Positions 24,325 to 36,208 of a DNA stretch of 64,000 nt are shown here, in pieces. The notes under the pieces are model-generated. The model was not told the DNA's origin. It worked only from the letters and a program-made list of their open reading frames with translations, and searched no databases. The stretch lies in assembly GCA_038496445.1 (NCBI GenBank), contig JALMLS010000538.1:1-64000 (forward strand), written 5' to 3'. The first letter of the stretch is position 1; each line of letters opens with the position of its first letter. The stretch comes from Trichosphaerium sp. ATCC 40318 (Eukaryota > Discosea > Flabellinia > Trichosidae). The position numbers and the translations under genes are program-made.

Positions 24325-24399
24325 CTATACATTTAGTTTATTTGATTGATTTTCGTATTCTCTGTAAGTGGTGTGTGGGTAGCAACTACAGTAAAAGTA
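24325..24399 (-). pseudogene. Relic of the mucin-like gene: duplicated C-terminal exon
   Basis: Reads YFYCSCYPHTTYREYENQSN then KLNV and a stop. It aligns with the C-terminus of the repeat protein at 50174-51082 (LYCSCYPTRPHDPEYENLHI then LQ). An in-frame stop sits immediately upstream and the repeat region is absent nearby, so this is a truncated copy, or an exon of a heavily diverged paralogue. Nucleotide similarity continues into the 3' flank. Confidence 0.65.
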
Positions 24400-25511
24400 T
24401 CAAAAAACATTAATTTTCGTATAAAAAGCTACCATTAGTGATGGGAAAGAAACGTCGTAATTATACGGTAAGTTTTTGGTAAGTGAGTGATTTTTCGTTG
24501 ACAAAAGCAAAGCAATCTCTTTGATTTTCAAATTCTTCTATCGTTCATTTTGATCTTGCATAACTGTACACGACGTATCTTTTCATATTCTAATGTGTTG
24601 GCTCACCTTGGTGAATACCACTTTTTTTTTTCTTTTCAATCTTGCTTGTATAAAAAGTGCTGCGTGTTTAACATGAATACACCGTAAACACAATACATGT
24701 TGAATAATGATAAAAGCATGGAGTTTGCCAGGGCACTCTGACTTTGTGCTTTAGTATCACCCCTACCAGGGAAGTCAATGAAGATGTTTGTGTTATCACC
24801 TGGACTCCAAGTATCCGCTTGGCCTCACTTACATGAAATAGTTGTATTTGGGGTAAGGTAAAAGGCTATCAAGGCCTTGACTTTCAAATTCCCTACGTAA
24901 GGAGCACGTGTACACGTTCAATCGGTTGTGTTGTTTTTTTATTACTAAGGCAATGTAAATTGTAGTTCCCATGTTTGTAGTTCTTGATTGCTATTCATAC
25001 ACCATGGAGTAACTTAGCTGGTTCAAACATTTCGACCTTTACAATAGTAGCCACGTTGAGGTAAATCTCCCACTGTGTATTTTATGTCATACTTTTTATG
25101 GAGTTCACATAATGCATAGCCGCTAAAGAGCTTATGTCATATTCAACACTGCACATTGAGAATATGTTCTTGTTTCTTTAAGTTCTGACCCAGAGAATGT
25201 GGCTTAGGTCACGCTAAGGTTCTTACAGTCTTAAAAGAAGGTAGGTCAACACAGATAGTATGTTGTTCGTTTCAGATTAGGTTGCTGTAACGGAGAGGAT
25301 ATAAGCAAGATGAGTGCTATTTAGGAGTTAGGTCTATTCTTTACATAAGTTATAGGTCGCTATATAGTTACATCTCGGAATCTCACGGACGGCCCGTTGA
25401 GTCTCGGATCATTAACTGAATATCTTCAGGTTACATCTCGATCAATCTCTAAATACCTTGTACTTAAGCCCAAAGCCAAATACTCTTAAACTATCCAGAA
25501 AGCGCCAGCAA
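24400..25511. other. Gene-poor stretch with minus-strand exon-like fragments
   Basis: No intact gene recognised. Minus-strand fragments look coding: LFSGYALCELHKKYDIKYTV then GDLPQRGYYCK (about 25030-25130), EFESQGLDSLLPYPKYNYF (about 24835-24892) and DNTNIFIDFPGRGDTKAQSQ (about 24735-24800). Stops and frame changes separate them. They may be a decayed gene upstream of the mucin-type relic. Two copies of GTTACATCTCG (25367-25377, 25430-25440) lie just upstream of the next gene. Confidence 0.4.
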
Positions 25512-27553
25512 AATGAATAAATGTTCTGATTCATCTCTTCTTATTGTAGCAGTCTGCTTTATGGCTATAATTGTTAAAATACATGGAGAGCACGATACTC
25601 TCTTTAAAAGAGGCACCATGGACGTTACTAAGCTTGAGGCGAGTGTAAGCTGCCGACTAGGTAAGTTGTTCGTAATAAAATAACTAATTATCTTCATCTA
25701 ATTTTACTCAGGTATCACCAAACCACTTAGCATCGAAGACGTCATACCAGGCCTAAGCCCAGGATTTTTAAACGGTGGTATTAGTCCGGCGATGGTATCT
25801 GGAATTATAAATGGAGTGGTACTGTTTGTTTTAGTTAGTCTTGACAAGTACACAAGATGTTAAGAAAGACTTTAAAAAACAAACCCACGTGATTTTTTGT
25901 ATTAATAAGTATTATCTAGGAATATTTTGTTCTTGTTTTTTCGTACGCTTCTCGAGCAAATCCAGCAGAGTTGATTGTAGTTGTGTTCACGAAAAAAGGT
26001 TTGTTCAAAGTAAATCTAGTTTGTTCTCTTTTGCTAATTAGAAGCTGTGTTGTAGGACTTATAAGTGGCAAACTAACATACTTTCGAGTTGATGACAGAA
26101 CAGTTCCAGACATCGCTGTTGGGAATAATGAATTTGTGCTTGTTGCCAGGAGAATTAGTACGAGAGAGAAAGCAATTTCAATATATTATCTTATTGAAGA
26201 TCCTGTTAACGGTGTACGTAATGTCAAAATACACTTTTATGACAGCTACCTTATTCTTATATAAAGTCATAATAGGGTCTTCTAATGAGAGACGGTGGTG
26301 AGTTTCCTGCAGAGGATGGAATACTTCGAGACGTTCAGAAAATAGCTCACAACCCAAGTACAACTCTTCACAAAAGTCGTTACTAGCGTACTATTGTTTT
26401 GATAGATGATGACAAGTACTTGATTGCTTACACGTCAGGCGATGGTAACTTTTACACAATACTTGACTCACAAAAGAATCCTCTGGTTACAGGTGCCTCA
26501 ATTCGTAAGTACAAGAAAATTACAAAAGCAAAGAGCGTTTTAATACTTTGCATAGCTGCGACAAGTAATGATTTTGATGTTGTCTATGGTGGAGATGTAT
26601 GTAATTGCTTCGATGTTATTATCCGTCAGGATGATGGTATGGGTGCCGGTCTCATACTTCATTGGATAGTAGATGAGAGCGACATGCCGTTTGTTGTATG
26701 TATTTTTTAGTTGTTCAAATTTCGAAACGTTCACTGTTCTTCCTTTTTAATAAGCATCTTGTTTGTTTAATTACCTATATATACCTTCGCTCCAGGCTCC
26801 ATTATTTTACTATGATAGGCTATTAGATTCGAGAATGAAGAAAACTTTATTGTCGATAATCTCCGCTTTTTGTTCAACAGAACAATTACTTGTAAGTCTG
26901 ACTTCTTTTATCTAGGATTTTACCATTAGAGATATTAATATGCATGAGTCGCGTGGTTTAACAGCAATGTACCATCCCACGTCAGGGTTGATTGGCATCA
27001 TGTCCTATGGAATGATTCCCGTAAAAAGAGGAGTTCCTGGTGAAACTACTGAATTCTATCTCCGAGAAATTGATGAGAATTTTAATTTGATCAGTGTTGA
27101 TAGTGTGCGAACACTTGATCAAGAAATTGACACTAGTAATAATGCCATTGGTATGGATTTCATACTCAATGAAAGAGGTACTTTCTTAGGGTTATCTGCT
27201 GACGAAGACAATGTTGCCAGACTATTGTACATCACAGTATTCGATTCTGTTACTAGTACATTCAAAGTTCTGACTGTCAGTGCGCCAGGTTAGTTCATTC
27301 TTCCTTGGCCTAAACACTCACACTTCCCAACAGAAGTTGGCCCGGAACAACCTGTAATTGCATATGGATCTATGAGTTGTACAACAGCAGTAAGGCATAC
27401 AACGTCATTTTTTTTACTCATTTTTCTTTGTTGTAGCTTGCATTCATTACTGTGGACATGGATGCAAGTGAAAAGTTATGGTTGATGTTGTTAGGTAATA
27501 GCATGGAAAGACAGATAAACTTAAAACAAGGCCAATGTGCTAGACGAGTTTAA
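25512..27553 (+). CDS. Secreted protein of unknown function
   Basis: A hydrophobic N-terminal signal (SSLLIVAVCFMAIIVKIHG) follows MNKCSD. Exon 1 ends ...SVSCRL before GTAAGT, and the next exon begins GITKPLSIEDVIPGLSPGFL. Later exons contain a long beta-rich ectodomain: ARRISTREKAISIYYLIEDP, IDDDKYLIAYTSGDGNFYTI, DVCNCFDVIIRQDDG, MHESRGLTAMYHPTSGLIGI, TTEFYLREIDENFNLISVDS, GMDFILNERGTFLGLSADED. The alternating pattern resembles beta-propeller blades, but no family motif is clear. It ends ...QINLKQGQCARRV with no TM or GPI-type tail. Six or more exons; the 26.1-26.4 kb joins are approximate. I do not recognise it. Confidence 0.65.
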
Positions 27554-27731
27554 CCCACAAATCAAACTCCTGAACAAATGTTTAGCTAAATAAATGCCGA
27601 CAACTACTTTGGTCTGAATAAATTAATGTTATTTCTTTGAAAATCGTATACCACATACCACCACTAGTAAACAAGTATTATTGTAAGGTTGTATGTAATG
27701 GGTTTTATTTTATCGTTCTTTTTTTTTTTTT

Positions 27732-30700
27732 TTACACAGCTGTTGAAATGTACACTTGTAATAAATCATCCCATATTGTCTCTATACTTACACCAACTAA
27801 CTGTGCTAACTTTTGTTGTCTTTCTCTATCAAGGAATAGGTACTTCCAAAGTAGCTCTCCATCAATAATCTTACGATGATGGTTATGAGACATGCGTTGT
27901 CCTGGCTATAAAACAGAAAAAAGTAAGAAAAAGAAAAGAAAACTTGACTCAAAAAACGAGCGCGCTTCAACCCACGAAAGATATTTTTGGGAAGAACACC
28001 GAAACCACTGTTCTTAGAAGTAAAGACAAAATAAAAAGTACAACACACAAGAATTAAAGTTGAAGTGTTTTCAGTCAAGCAACAAACAAAAAAATTTTCA
28101 ATAAAATAAAACAAAAATGTAATTACCTTAGTAAGCCTGAATGCCTTTGGGTTCAACCCAGCATAATGTGGTATTGCTGAAACTAACCTCATCTCTAATT
28201 TACCCAATCTTTTAAAAACTTCTTCATTGATTGGCGCTAAGTATCCAAGAGTTCCATCAAGTCCACCTAGCAAAAAAACAAACTTAGAGAAAGTTGGCAA
28301 AAAAAGAAAAAGCATACCAAAGTTTACAACCCAACGAATAGGTGGTCCCTTTACTGTCTTTAACAGGCTCTGTGGTACACGTTTCATACAGTTTAGGTTA
28401 GTTCCAATATGGAAGTTACCCTGACAGAGCAGTTTCTGTCCTCCACTACTTTCTTTGCCTGGAAAAAAGTATGTGAGTCTTGTGCTTTTTTTTCTTTCTT
28501 CAAAGAATTTGTTTGACGTACTCATTGGTGCATATGTATACATGTGAAAGTTAGCTTTACCATCGCAAGCGATAAATGTAAGGTTCTTTCCATCAATCAT
28601 AAGTTCAGTAGAGAAGAGCTCCATCTTATCATAATCTTTACCTTCCAAAACCAATTGCTTTGCAGGTCGCTAAAAGAAAAAATAAATACATAAAAAGTTG
28701 AATAATATGAATTACCTTCCACCTGAGGAACATAAGACTCTTGTACATATCAGCAAGAAGTATATAATTCCTCAACGTGCTAACACAAGCTACATATAGC
28801 TGCGCATCATAGAACGCCTTTGCAACAAGTACTTTCTTATCACGAAGTTTGTAAAGTAAAACCTAATAAACGTCAATCACAAGAAGATACTGTCTTTCTT
28901 TTGACGTACCTTCGGACCAATACTAGCTAATAATAGGCCGTCAACTTCAGCTATAGCAGAAGCTGGTCCTTTAACATCTTCAGAACATAGATGCTTCAAT
29001 GTTGCTATTTGTTTCTCATGTTTTGAATCAAGTGTTTTGATGATTTCAAAAATATGTATCTTAGAAAGTCAAGGAGACAAAAAAATTAAGTTCAAACAAA
29101 GAAATCTCAGATGGCTGTGTAAGGATACGTGTCCTCTTGTTTGACTATCCTCATCTGTATATGACGCACATCCAATGACTAAACACGTAGAAAGTGCTTT
29201 TGTGTGCGCTGGACCGTCTTTCTAAAGAAAAAGTTTCAGAAACGATTTTATGTATTTCCGTTTTGGACTCACCTCGTCTGTTGCTAATTTACAAATTTTC
29301 ATATCTAAGCACGTTTGACCAGGAGGTAAGTCCCATTGATCACGTTGTTCAAACTCTGGACCCATCAAACGTAACTGAAACTGTTTCTCATACCAAATAG
29401 GCAGCCTTGGTGCGAGTTCTAAAAAAAACACAAAGATTAACAAAAATCAAAGAATGTTCTGTTTCCTCAACTGGAACTCCCACATACCATGCATTTCATT
29501 CAAGAAGGGTTTACTTAGAGTAGGTTCTTGATCTAGAACTGTTCCTTGATCCGGTCTCGGCTTGAATAAGTATGCTTTTTGGTTTTTTACAAACTTCCAA
29601 GTCATTACTGCTGTTGCGTTCTTTTGAGAGTGGTAGCAGATCAAATGAGGTGTAGCATTAATTCTGTACTTCCTCACTTGTGCACCAAGAGAGAAATTTG
29701 ATAGAGGATCCAACATACATATTTTGAGTAATTGCTTGACGAAGTGTAAGTAATAAGAAAAAAGTAAGAATAAACGGGTCAGACTTACCTTTTGATGGTC
29801 GTAATATGCGAAGCCATGATCAAGCCTTGTAGAGTGATGAAACTCTGCAAAACCAGATACAAAACCTTCATGTGTCATTGGTACAACACGAACATAATCA
29901 CGTTCCCAAAAAAGCCAAAGTGGCACATCACCACAAACGAAAACCTGTTGGCAATCTTGTTAGAATACTCTTCGATTAAAAACAAAGAAATCGCTTACTC
30001 CCGATTTCCCAGCAATATTACTGAATGGTAAGAATCGCTTGTAAGTTGCCTCTCGAGGCTTAGTGTCAACTACTTTCAAGTCAACCTCTGTAGTAAAGAT
30101 TCGTTCTTCAATTATTTCTTCGTCTTCTTCTTTCTTTCCTTTAGATCTACTGCTGTCTTTACGGTCTTTTCTATTAATAAGAATATAAGGTCAATGACTT
30201 GAAGTCATTAAAACAAGTACTATCTTACTTGTTGTCACGTTTGCGCTTAACCTTAACCTTCGAAACAGTTGGGTGTATCAAATTGCGAAGTAGTAACTTA
30301 TGTGAGATTCGTCTCATCCTCAAAGGTAATGAGTCTTCACGAGTCTAAATATTAAATATTAGAGACAGAAAAAAAAAAGTACAACATCAGCGTAACTCCA
30401 CCAAAAACCGATGGAAATCACGTGATAGCCAAGTAAAAATCAAGCTCGTTTAAAGAATTATTTGCAAGATAAATTAACCGCTTGATACTGAGCCAAACAG
30501 CATAGACACGTGCTTTTTGAAAAAGAAAATTCTGAAAAACAGCGTTAGACGTGCCTTGTAGTAAAATCCCTGGTAAAGCAATAAATCACCATTATCCAAA
30601 GAAGCAAGAACATAAGGCATAGCAAAAGGTGACCCAAGATTATATATACCAATATCCAAAGCACGTGGCGATTTAGATATTGAACTCCCTCCATCAGTTT

Positions 30701-33700
30701 CCATTTTATCTTCAGCTAATCTCAAATCCTTGCTCTTAGCAAGAGGCATGCCTTCAGTGAACTTTGGTACAAAGTAGACAAGCTTACAGTTATCTAAACG
30801 CCATATCTTCAATGTACCATTATCTGTAATACCTGCCAAGTATGTAGGCGATAGCATAGGTACAGAACCGACAAAGTATCTCTTGAACTTATCCATTCTT
30901 TTATCATTTTTTGTTGGTTTTGTCTTAAACTCAGAAGCATACATTTCACGTTCTTCTGGATCATCAAACCTTTCTTCATCAAGAGCTGGTCCAGTTCTTT
31001 GTTTTTTGTCTTGGTTATTATCATCAACGTCCATTGAAGATATATCCTCCCCCTCAACGTTAAATATACGACTCTGTCCAGGATCTTGAAACAAAGTGAC
31101 GCATGTAAAATTATCCTATTAGAAAAAAATTAGTCCAAAAAAAAAAAGAATGTCTTTGCAAAGGAAGACGTACAGTCTTTTGTTTGAACTTATGGAGTAC
31201 TAATTTCTTCGCTTCTGTAATAGTATATATCCTTAACCTACCAGAAAGAAACAAAACAAAGGCACAAGTCCCTTCAACTCCAGCAAATAGAATTTCGCCT
31301 TCATCTTCAATATCTTGTTTAGAAATTTTCTTCATGCCATGAAATAAGTATACAGCATCTGGTGTTACTTGTATCGTATGTTCATTATCAATTATATTAC
31401 CAAAGAAAATAGTAGGTGCATCTGATATAAACTCAGCATCTTCATGCATATCCTCAAGGAGAACAGATTTCTTTCTTTGTAGAAGAGTTGTCGAATCTTC
31501 TGTTGATAGCAGAAGGTATGCATGCTGTAAGGCAACATCATCATTCTCATCAATAAGAACTGATGTATCATATGCGCTGAAAAATCTTTTATAGTCACGA
31601 ACATCATGACAGGAAACAAGCTCCGGACGAATAGCACTCTAAACAAAAAGTCAACAAAAAATATTGAAGATCAACAAGACGCACCCTCACAACACCAATA
31701 GCGCCTGTGTGACTGTAACCAACGCAACACGCTGTTTGTACACCAACAGGAGATCCCTTTTTGAAGGCCGTATCAGCAATCTTTGTATGTGTGAAAGACG
31801 CAATAGGTGCCAATGTAATTAAAGAATCATCGACTCTGAACTTATATACATTATCCGCATCTTGTACAGCTCGTGCTGACTCCCGCGTCTTATACAACGC
31901 ACGCAAGTCAACCTCTTCTTCTGTGAGGATTTCTCTACAGCAGAAATACATGTTAGCAAGAGCACAAAACTTTGAGGGACTTACTCAGGAACACCATTCG
32001 TTTCTTCTTCCTTTTTTTCTGGTAATTGAATAGATATTTCAGGTTCGTCCTTAACAACTTCAGTTTGTTCAGGTTCCCCTCGAGTATCTACTGTCTTTTG
32101 TCGCTTAGCTGGAGGCTCTTCAACATCTTTGTTATCGTCAATAGTGCTAGCAGGTACGGCCACTGTAGGTTCTTCTTTTGCATCAACTGCAGCATCTTTG
32201 TTCTCTACTACCGTTGTAATTTCCATTGGATCCTAAAACAATTAGACTCACACTTGAGCAACGACTTACATCTTTTACTGGTTCTGCTTTAACGTCTGGT
32301 ATTTCCTGCTTAATTGGTGTTGTTGGAATACCATCTGGTTGAGCTTGCTGCTCTTCCTTTGTAAGTGTACTATCCTCAATATCAAGCTCATCTTCTACAG
32401 CCTCTTTCTCTGGCTCCGTTGGTGCCTTAGCACGTGGTTGTTTTGATACAGATAGCAACAATGAGTCACTGAGTTTAGAACCCAAAAAGACATAGCGAGA
32501 AGATAAAGTACACATCTTTAAAAAAAATAGTAAGCACTAGATGGAAACATGTGTTTTTCTACGTACTGTGGAAGCATATACTGATCGCCCAGAGTGTTCA
32601 ATGTCAAATCTCTTCAAGCGGCCGCCACCAGATGGTAAGAGTCTAATAACATACAATGATCCAGTTTGTATTGAGATGAGAACATCAATTGGTGATAAAA
32701 AGGTGTATTGAAAATCCTCAATAGCTAATACAGGACCAGCTGTATCAAGAGGAAAATCAAGTTTATTCTGATCTCCAAAGTAGTTCAATGTTTGCCCATA
32801 GCGGTCTGTCTGATTAAGATATAGTACAGCGTTTGTAGACATCACCATAGCACCGCCTAAGATCGAATATTGAGCCATACAATGAAGAAAACAAGAAGGA
32901 GAAATGGTAGCGTACCGAGAGGTTGCGGAATGGGTATTACACGAAATGAGTTGTATGGTAAGCTCTTATGGCTCCATGCTTCATAACCTGTCTTTGCAGC
33001 AAGGGATATACCAATGGCTGTAACAGCAATAGTGTTTGAACGCTTAACAAGTCTTCCACACCATGTGACAGCAGGTTCGTGTAGAATTAATAGAGTTGGA
33101 TCGTAGTAGCCCTCCAGGAAGATAATATCACGAATATGGACAATACCGAACTTTTTAAGATCTAGAACCCAACTAGATGGGAATTTACGTTGTACATCTC
33201 TACAGTGTAATCAGTAAACGATGGAAGCATACAAAGAAGATTTGTTTTCAAATAAACAAAAAAAAAGCAACAAGTTTTTTGTTCTTGGTACTGTGCTTAC
33301 ATTGTGCTTTTCTCAAACTCCTTTTGAACAATTTCAATCTTAACACGACTTTGAAGCCACCTTGCTTCTTTGTCTTTATCCGGCATTTGGTATAAAGCCT
33401 AAAACGATAAATATTAAATTTTTTCAATCAACGTCTAATAAACTTTTTGCAAACAAAGACGTACATCAATAAGCTGCTTCACTGGAAAATTATTATCAAT
33501 AAAATATTTCATAGTATGGAAAGGAAGTGTTTGAATAGGTACATCGAAGGCTTCTCTTGACCAACTACAAAAGAAAAATGAGAAAAATCACGTGATCAAT
33601 TTTGTCTTTTTGAAAATCAACTAGTGTACCCAAACAAGCGAATGAGGTGTTCGCAATCTTCAAAAGATAGCTTGGTTGCTAACTCTGCTTGATAGTTATA

Positions 33701-34659
33701 ATAATTAGATAAACTTGCAAAAGTTATAGAGTCCTCCAAGTCAACAGTCTTATCATCAGCTGAAACGGCATTATCAGCAAACGTTCTTGGATCTTGACTG
33801 ACAGGTAAAATCACAAGTTGTGTATTGAATATATTAATAACCGAACAACTATATAACAATGTAAGTGAACATAGTACTTATAATATCCATAACGAAGACC
33901 AAAAAATAAAAAAAACTTTCAAAAAAAGTGCAAATTAAATTTAGTTTAACTGAAATTGAAGCATCAAGTAGTCGTCAATTTCAATGATTACCGTGTTGCT
34001 GGGTCTACTAGGACTTTGGGTTCCCTTGTATTATTAAAGAGTCCGTCCTAAGAAATACATGAGCCAGGAGACAATAAAAATATGAGCCGTTGTTGACAAC
34101 AATGTGGATTATTTACCAAAAAAATTATAAATGGCGTACACGCAAAGAATCATCGTTCTCGTAGAAGTGGAGCGATATAACGCGTATTTCATGTGCTGCA
34201 GTAGAAAATTCAACTATTGATAATTTAGCTTCTGCAAAGCTCATTGCAACAGCGTCAGTTAACCTGTTTGGTAATCTATACTGTGTTTAGAGCTGAATTA
34301 AGTTTTTTTGATTACCGTATCCTTTCCATTGATTGCACACGCCCAAACAGCTGATATTCGCCAACGAGAAGCAGTTTACCACGTTTTTTAACCACACTGT
34401 CCTCTGTTCCTCTTTGATCTGATTCGTCCTCTATCTGGTGATTTTTAGCCACAGCGCGTTATGTACACGGTTTAACGAGCAATTATTTTCAAATGTTTTG
34501 CGACATGTTACGTACAAGCTCTTCTGACAGCGCAAAAACCTGTAGCATTGTTCCTTTAGCGACAATTAGGTTTGTTTCATCAGGCGCAACGAAATTGGCC
34601 ATGAGGGAGTGCTCCACAGCCGAAGGAAGCGTCACATTTTTGAACAATGCGTAGCTCAT
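27732..34659 (-). CDS. CPSF1: Cleavage and polyadenylation specificity factor subunit 1 (CPSF160)
   Basis: Scaffold of the nuclear complex that recognises AAUAAA and cleaves pre-mRNA. It starts MSYALFKNVTLPSAVEHSLM (ATG complementary to 34657-34659). Blocks from the three-propeller protein are clear: EIRVISLHFYENDDSLR, GPVLAIEDFQYTFLSPIDVL, AQYSILGGAMVMSTNAVLYL, GTLKIWRLDNCKLVYFVPKF, TFIACDGKANFHMYTY, GGLDGTLGYLAPINEEVFKR, HYAGLNPKAFRL, and the end SIETIWDDLLQVYISTAV. More than 15 introns of 45-150 nt cut it. The segment at about 31990-32450 encodes an acidic, low-complexity insert with an NLS-like PPAKRQK. It shares a 391-bp divergent spacer with the F-box/YwqK gene. Confidence 0.93.
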
Positions 34660-35050
34660 ACTTGGCGTGAGGTGCGAGACAAGAAAAAAAAAGTCAAGTC
34701 CATTTCAGCGTCATCCTATCTACGCACGCCATAGTTCGTACCGACAAATATAACGCCTCTCAACACGACGTCGTACAGATGACAAGCTGGTTTGGGTCGT
34801 TTTGCCCTGGTAAACCTAAAACCGTTCGTAAACGACCTGAATACCGATGTTCGGATATGTACGCGCCCGTTTTACACGCGAGCTTTTAAAATTCCTCAAA
34901 AAAGTTATTTTATTTAACCGCAATTTGATAAACGTTACTACCATTCAATTACGCAGCGATGGTGCGTAACTTTATCTAAAACGATACAGTAATAATAAAA
35001 TTTTGTTTAAAAACACTCCAGCCACTCATTAGAGTGACGTATTGCATATC
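34660..35050. promoter_or_regulatory. Divergent spacer between CPSF1 and the F-box/YwqK gene
   Basis: A 391-bp region between two head-to-head start codons, so it should hold both promoters. AT-rich. I could not pick out a TATA box or initiator with confidence. Confidence 0.5.
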
Positions 35051-35932
35051 ATGTGTCACAACGACATATTACCTGTATGTCGTTGTGAATTAATACCGAT
35101 CGTGCCCATCGTGCCACAAATCGGTAACACTGGCGGGTTTTTTAACTAGGAGCGAATTTTACGCGTTTCAGTACATTTTTTTTTCAGACACGTAACGTTT
35201 TGTAGCACGACTTGGCCTAAAGAGCTTTATGAGCTTATATGCTCGTACGACTTAGAAATTCACACAAAATGGCCTCTCATATGCAAGCACTTCGCTGTAT
35301 CAACGCGGTTCTCTCCCGAACTCGAGAAAAACGGGCTATGGAGGCAATGGTCGCTTGATACTTTATCTCTACGTTGCCTTGCGAACTTTAAAGACGGAGA
35401 ATTTGATGGTCTATACAAGCAATTCCACCGAAAGAAAAATCAACTTCGAATAAAATGTCGGTACGAAAAAGGAAGGAGACACGGTAGTTATAAGGAGTGG
35501 TATGTATCTGGACAGTTGAGAGAGCAATGTACTTATACAAATGGTAAGAATGAAGGTGTATTCACATGGTATTATGAGAATGGTAAGAAGAGAATAATGT
35601 GTATTTACAAAGGAGGTAAAAAACATGGGAATTTTCAATGGTTTCATAATAATGGACAACTCGGTACACTTGCTGTATATAATAATGGAAGAAGGCATGG
35701 TCGTTATGAAGAGCGTGAGTATTATGGACAAGTTGTTTTACGTCAAACATATAATGAAGGTACCTCTCATGGTAACTATAAAGAGTGGTATAAAAATGGT
35801 AAGATTAAAGTGAAAGGTTCTTATAATAGAGGTGAACTTCATGGAAAGTTTCAGTCGTATGATAAGTATGGTAACCTAGAACGTACTATTAACTTTGATA
35901 ATGGAGACAAATTAGAGATTGTTCTTGCGTAG
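35051..35932 (+). CDS. F-box-like protein with YwqK (MORN_2) repeats, copy 1
   Basis: Exon 1 (35051-35123) and exon 2 (35172-35932) join in phase 1 across a 48-nt intron to give 277 residues. Residues about 40-85 (WPKELYELICSYDLEIHTKW then PLICKHFAVSTRF, GLWRQW) look like a diverged F-box. From residue about 110 on there are at least six 22-24-residue repeats of the form Y..G..HG.Y..WY.NG.L (for example KGRRHGSYKEWYVSGQLREQ and NRGELHGKFQSYDKYGNLER). These are MORN_2/YwqK repeats, a beta-hairpin module best known from bacterial proteins. An SCF-adaptor role is inferred from the F-box. A perfect inverted repeat covers codons 2-13. Confidence 0.78.
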
Positions 35933-36208
35933 AGAACGACAAAAATGACAAACAAAAAAAACGAGCGCCGTTTGGCAAAAAATGTGAAAAAATAATCAGA
36001 AAACTTGTAATCCCTCATTTTCGTACAACGCGTTGGCTGCTAACTTATGCCCACACCCTTTATTGTATACGTAGTACATGAGATTCAAAGGTTGGATGAT
36101 TATAATGGTTGTAGTAGGTGAATAACTGGCCAACAAAGTCAATTTTTTTCAGCACGTTTTTTTGTTTACAACTGTAGGTGTGGCTGAAGCGCGGTTTGGA
36201 TTACCAGA

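Noticed and set aside
30883-32292. Plus-strand ORFs (30883-31089, 31761-32033, 32026-32292).
   Set aside because: They are antisense shadows of CPSF1 exons, whose conserved protein sequence reads on the minus strand.
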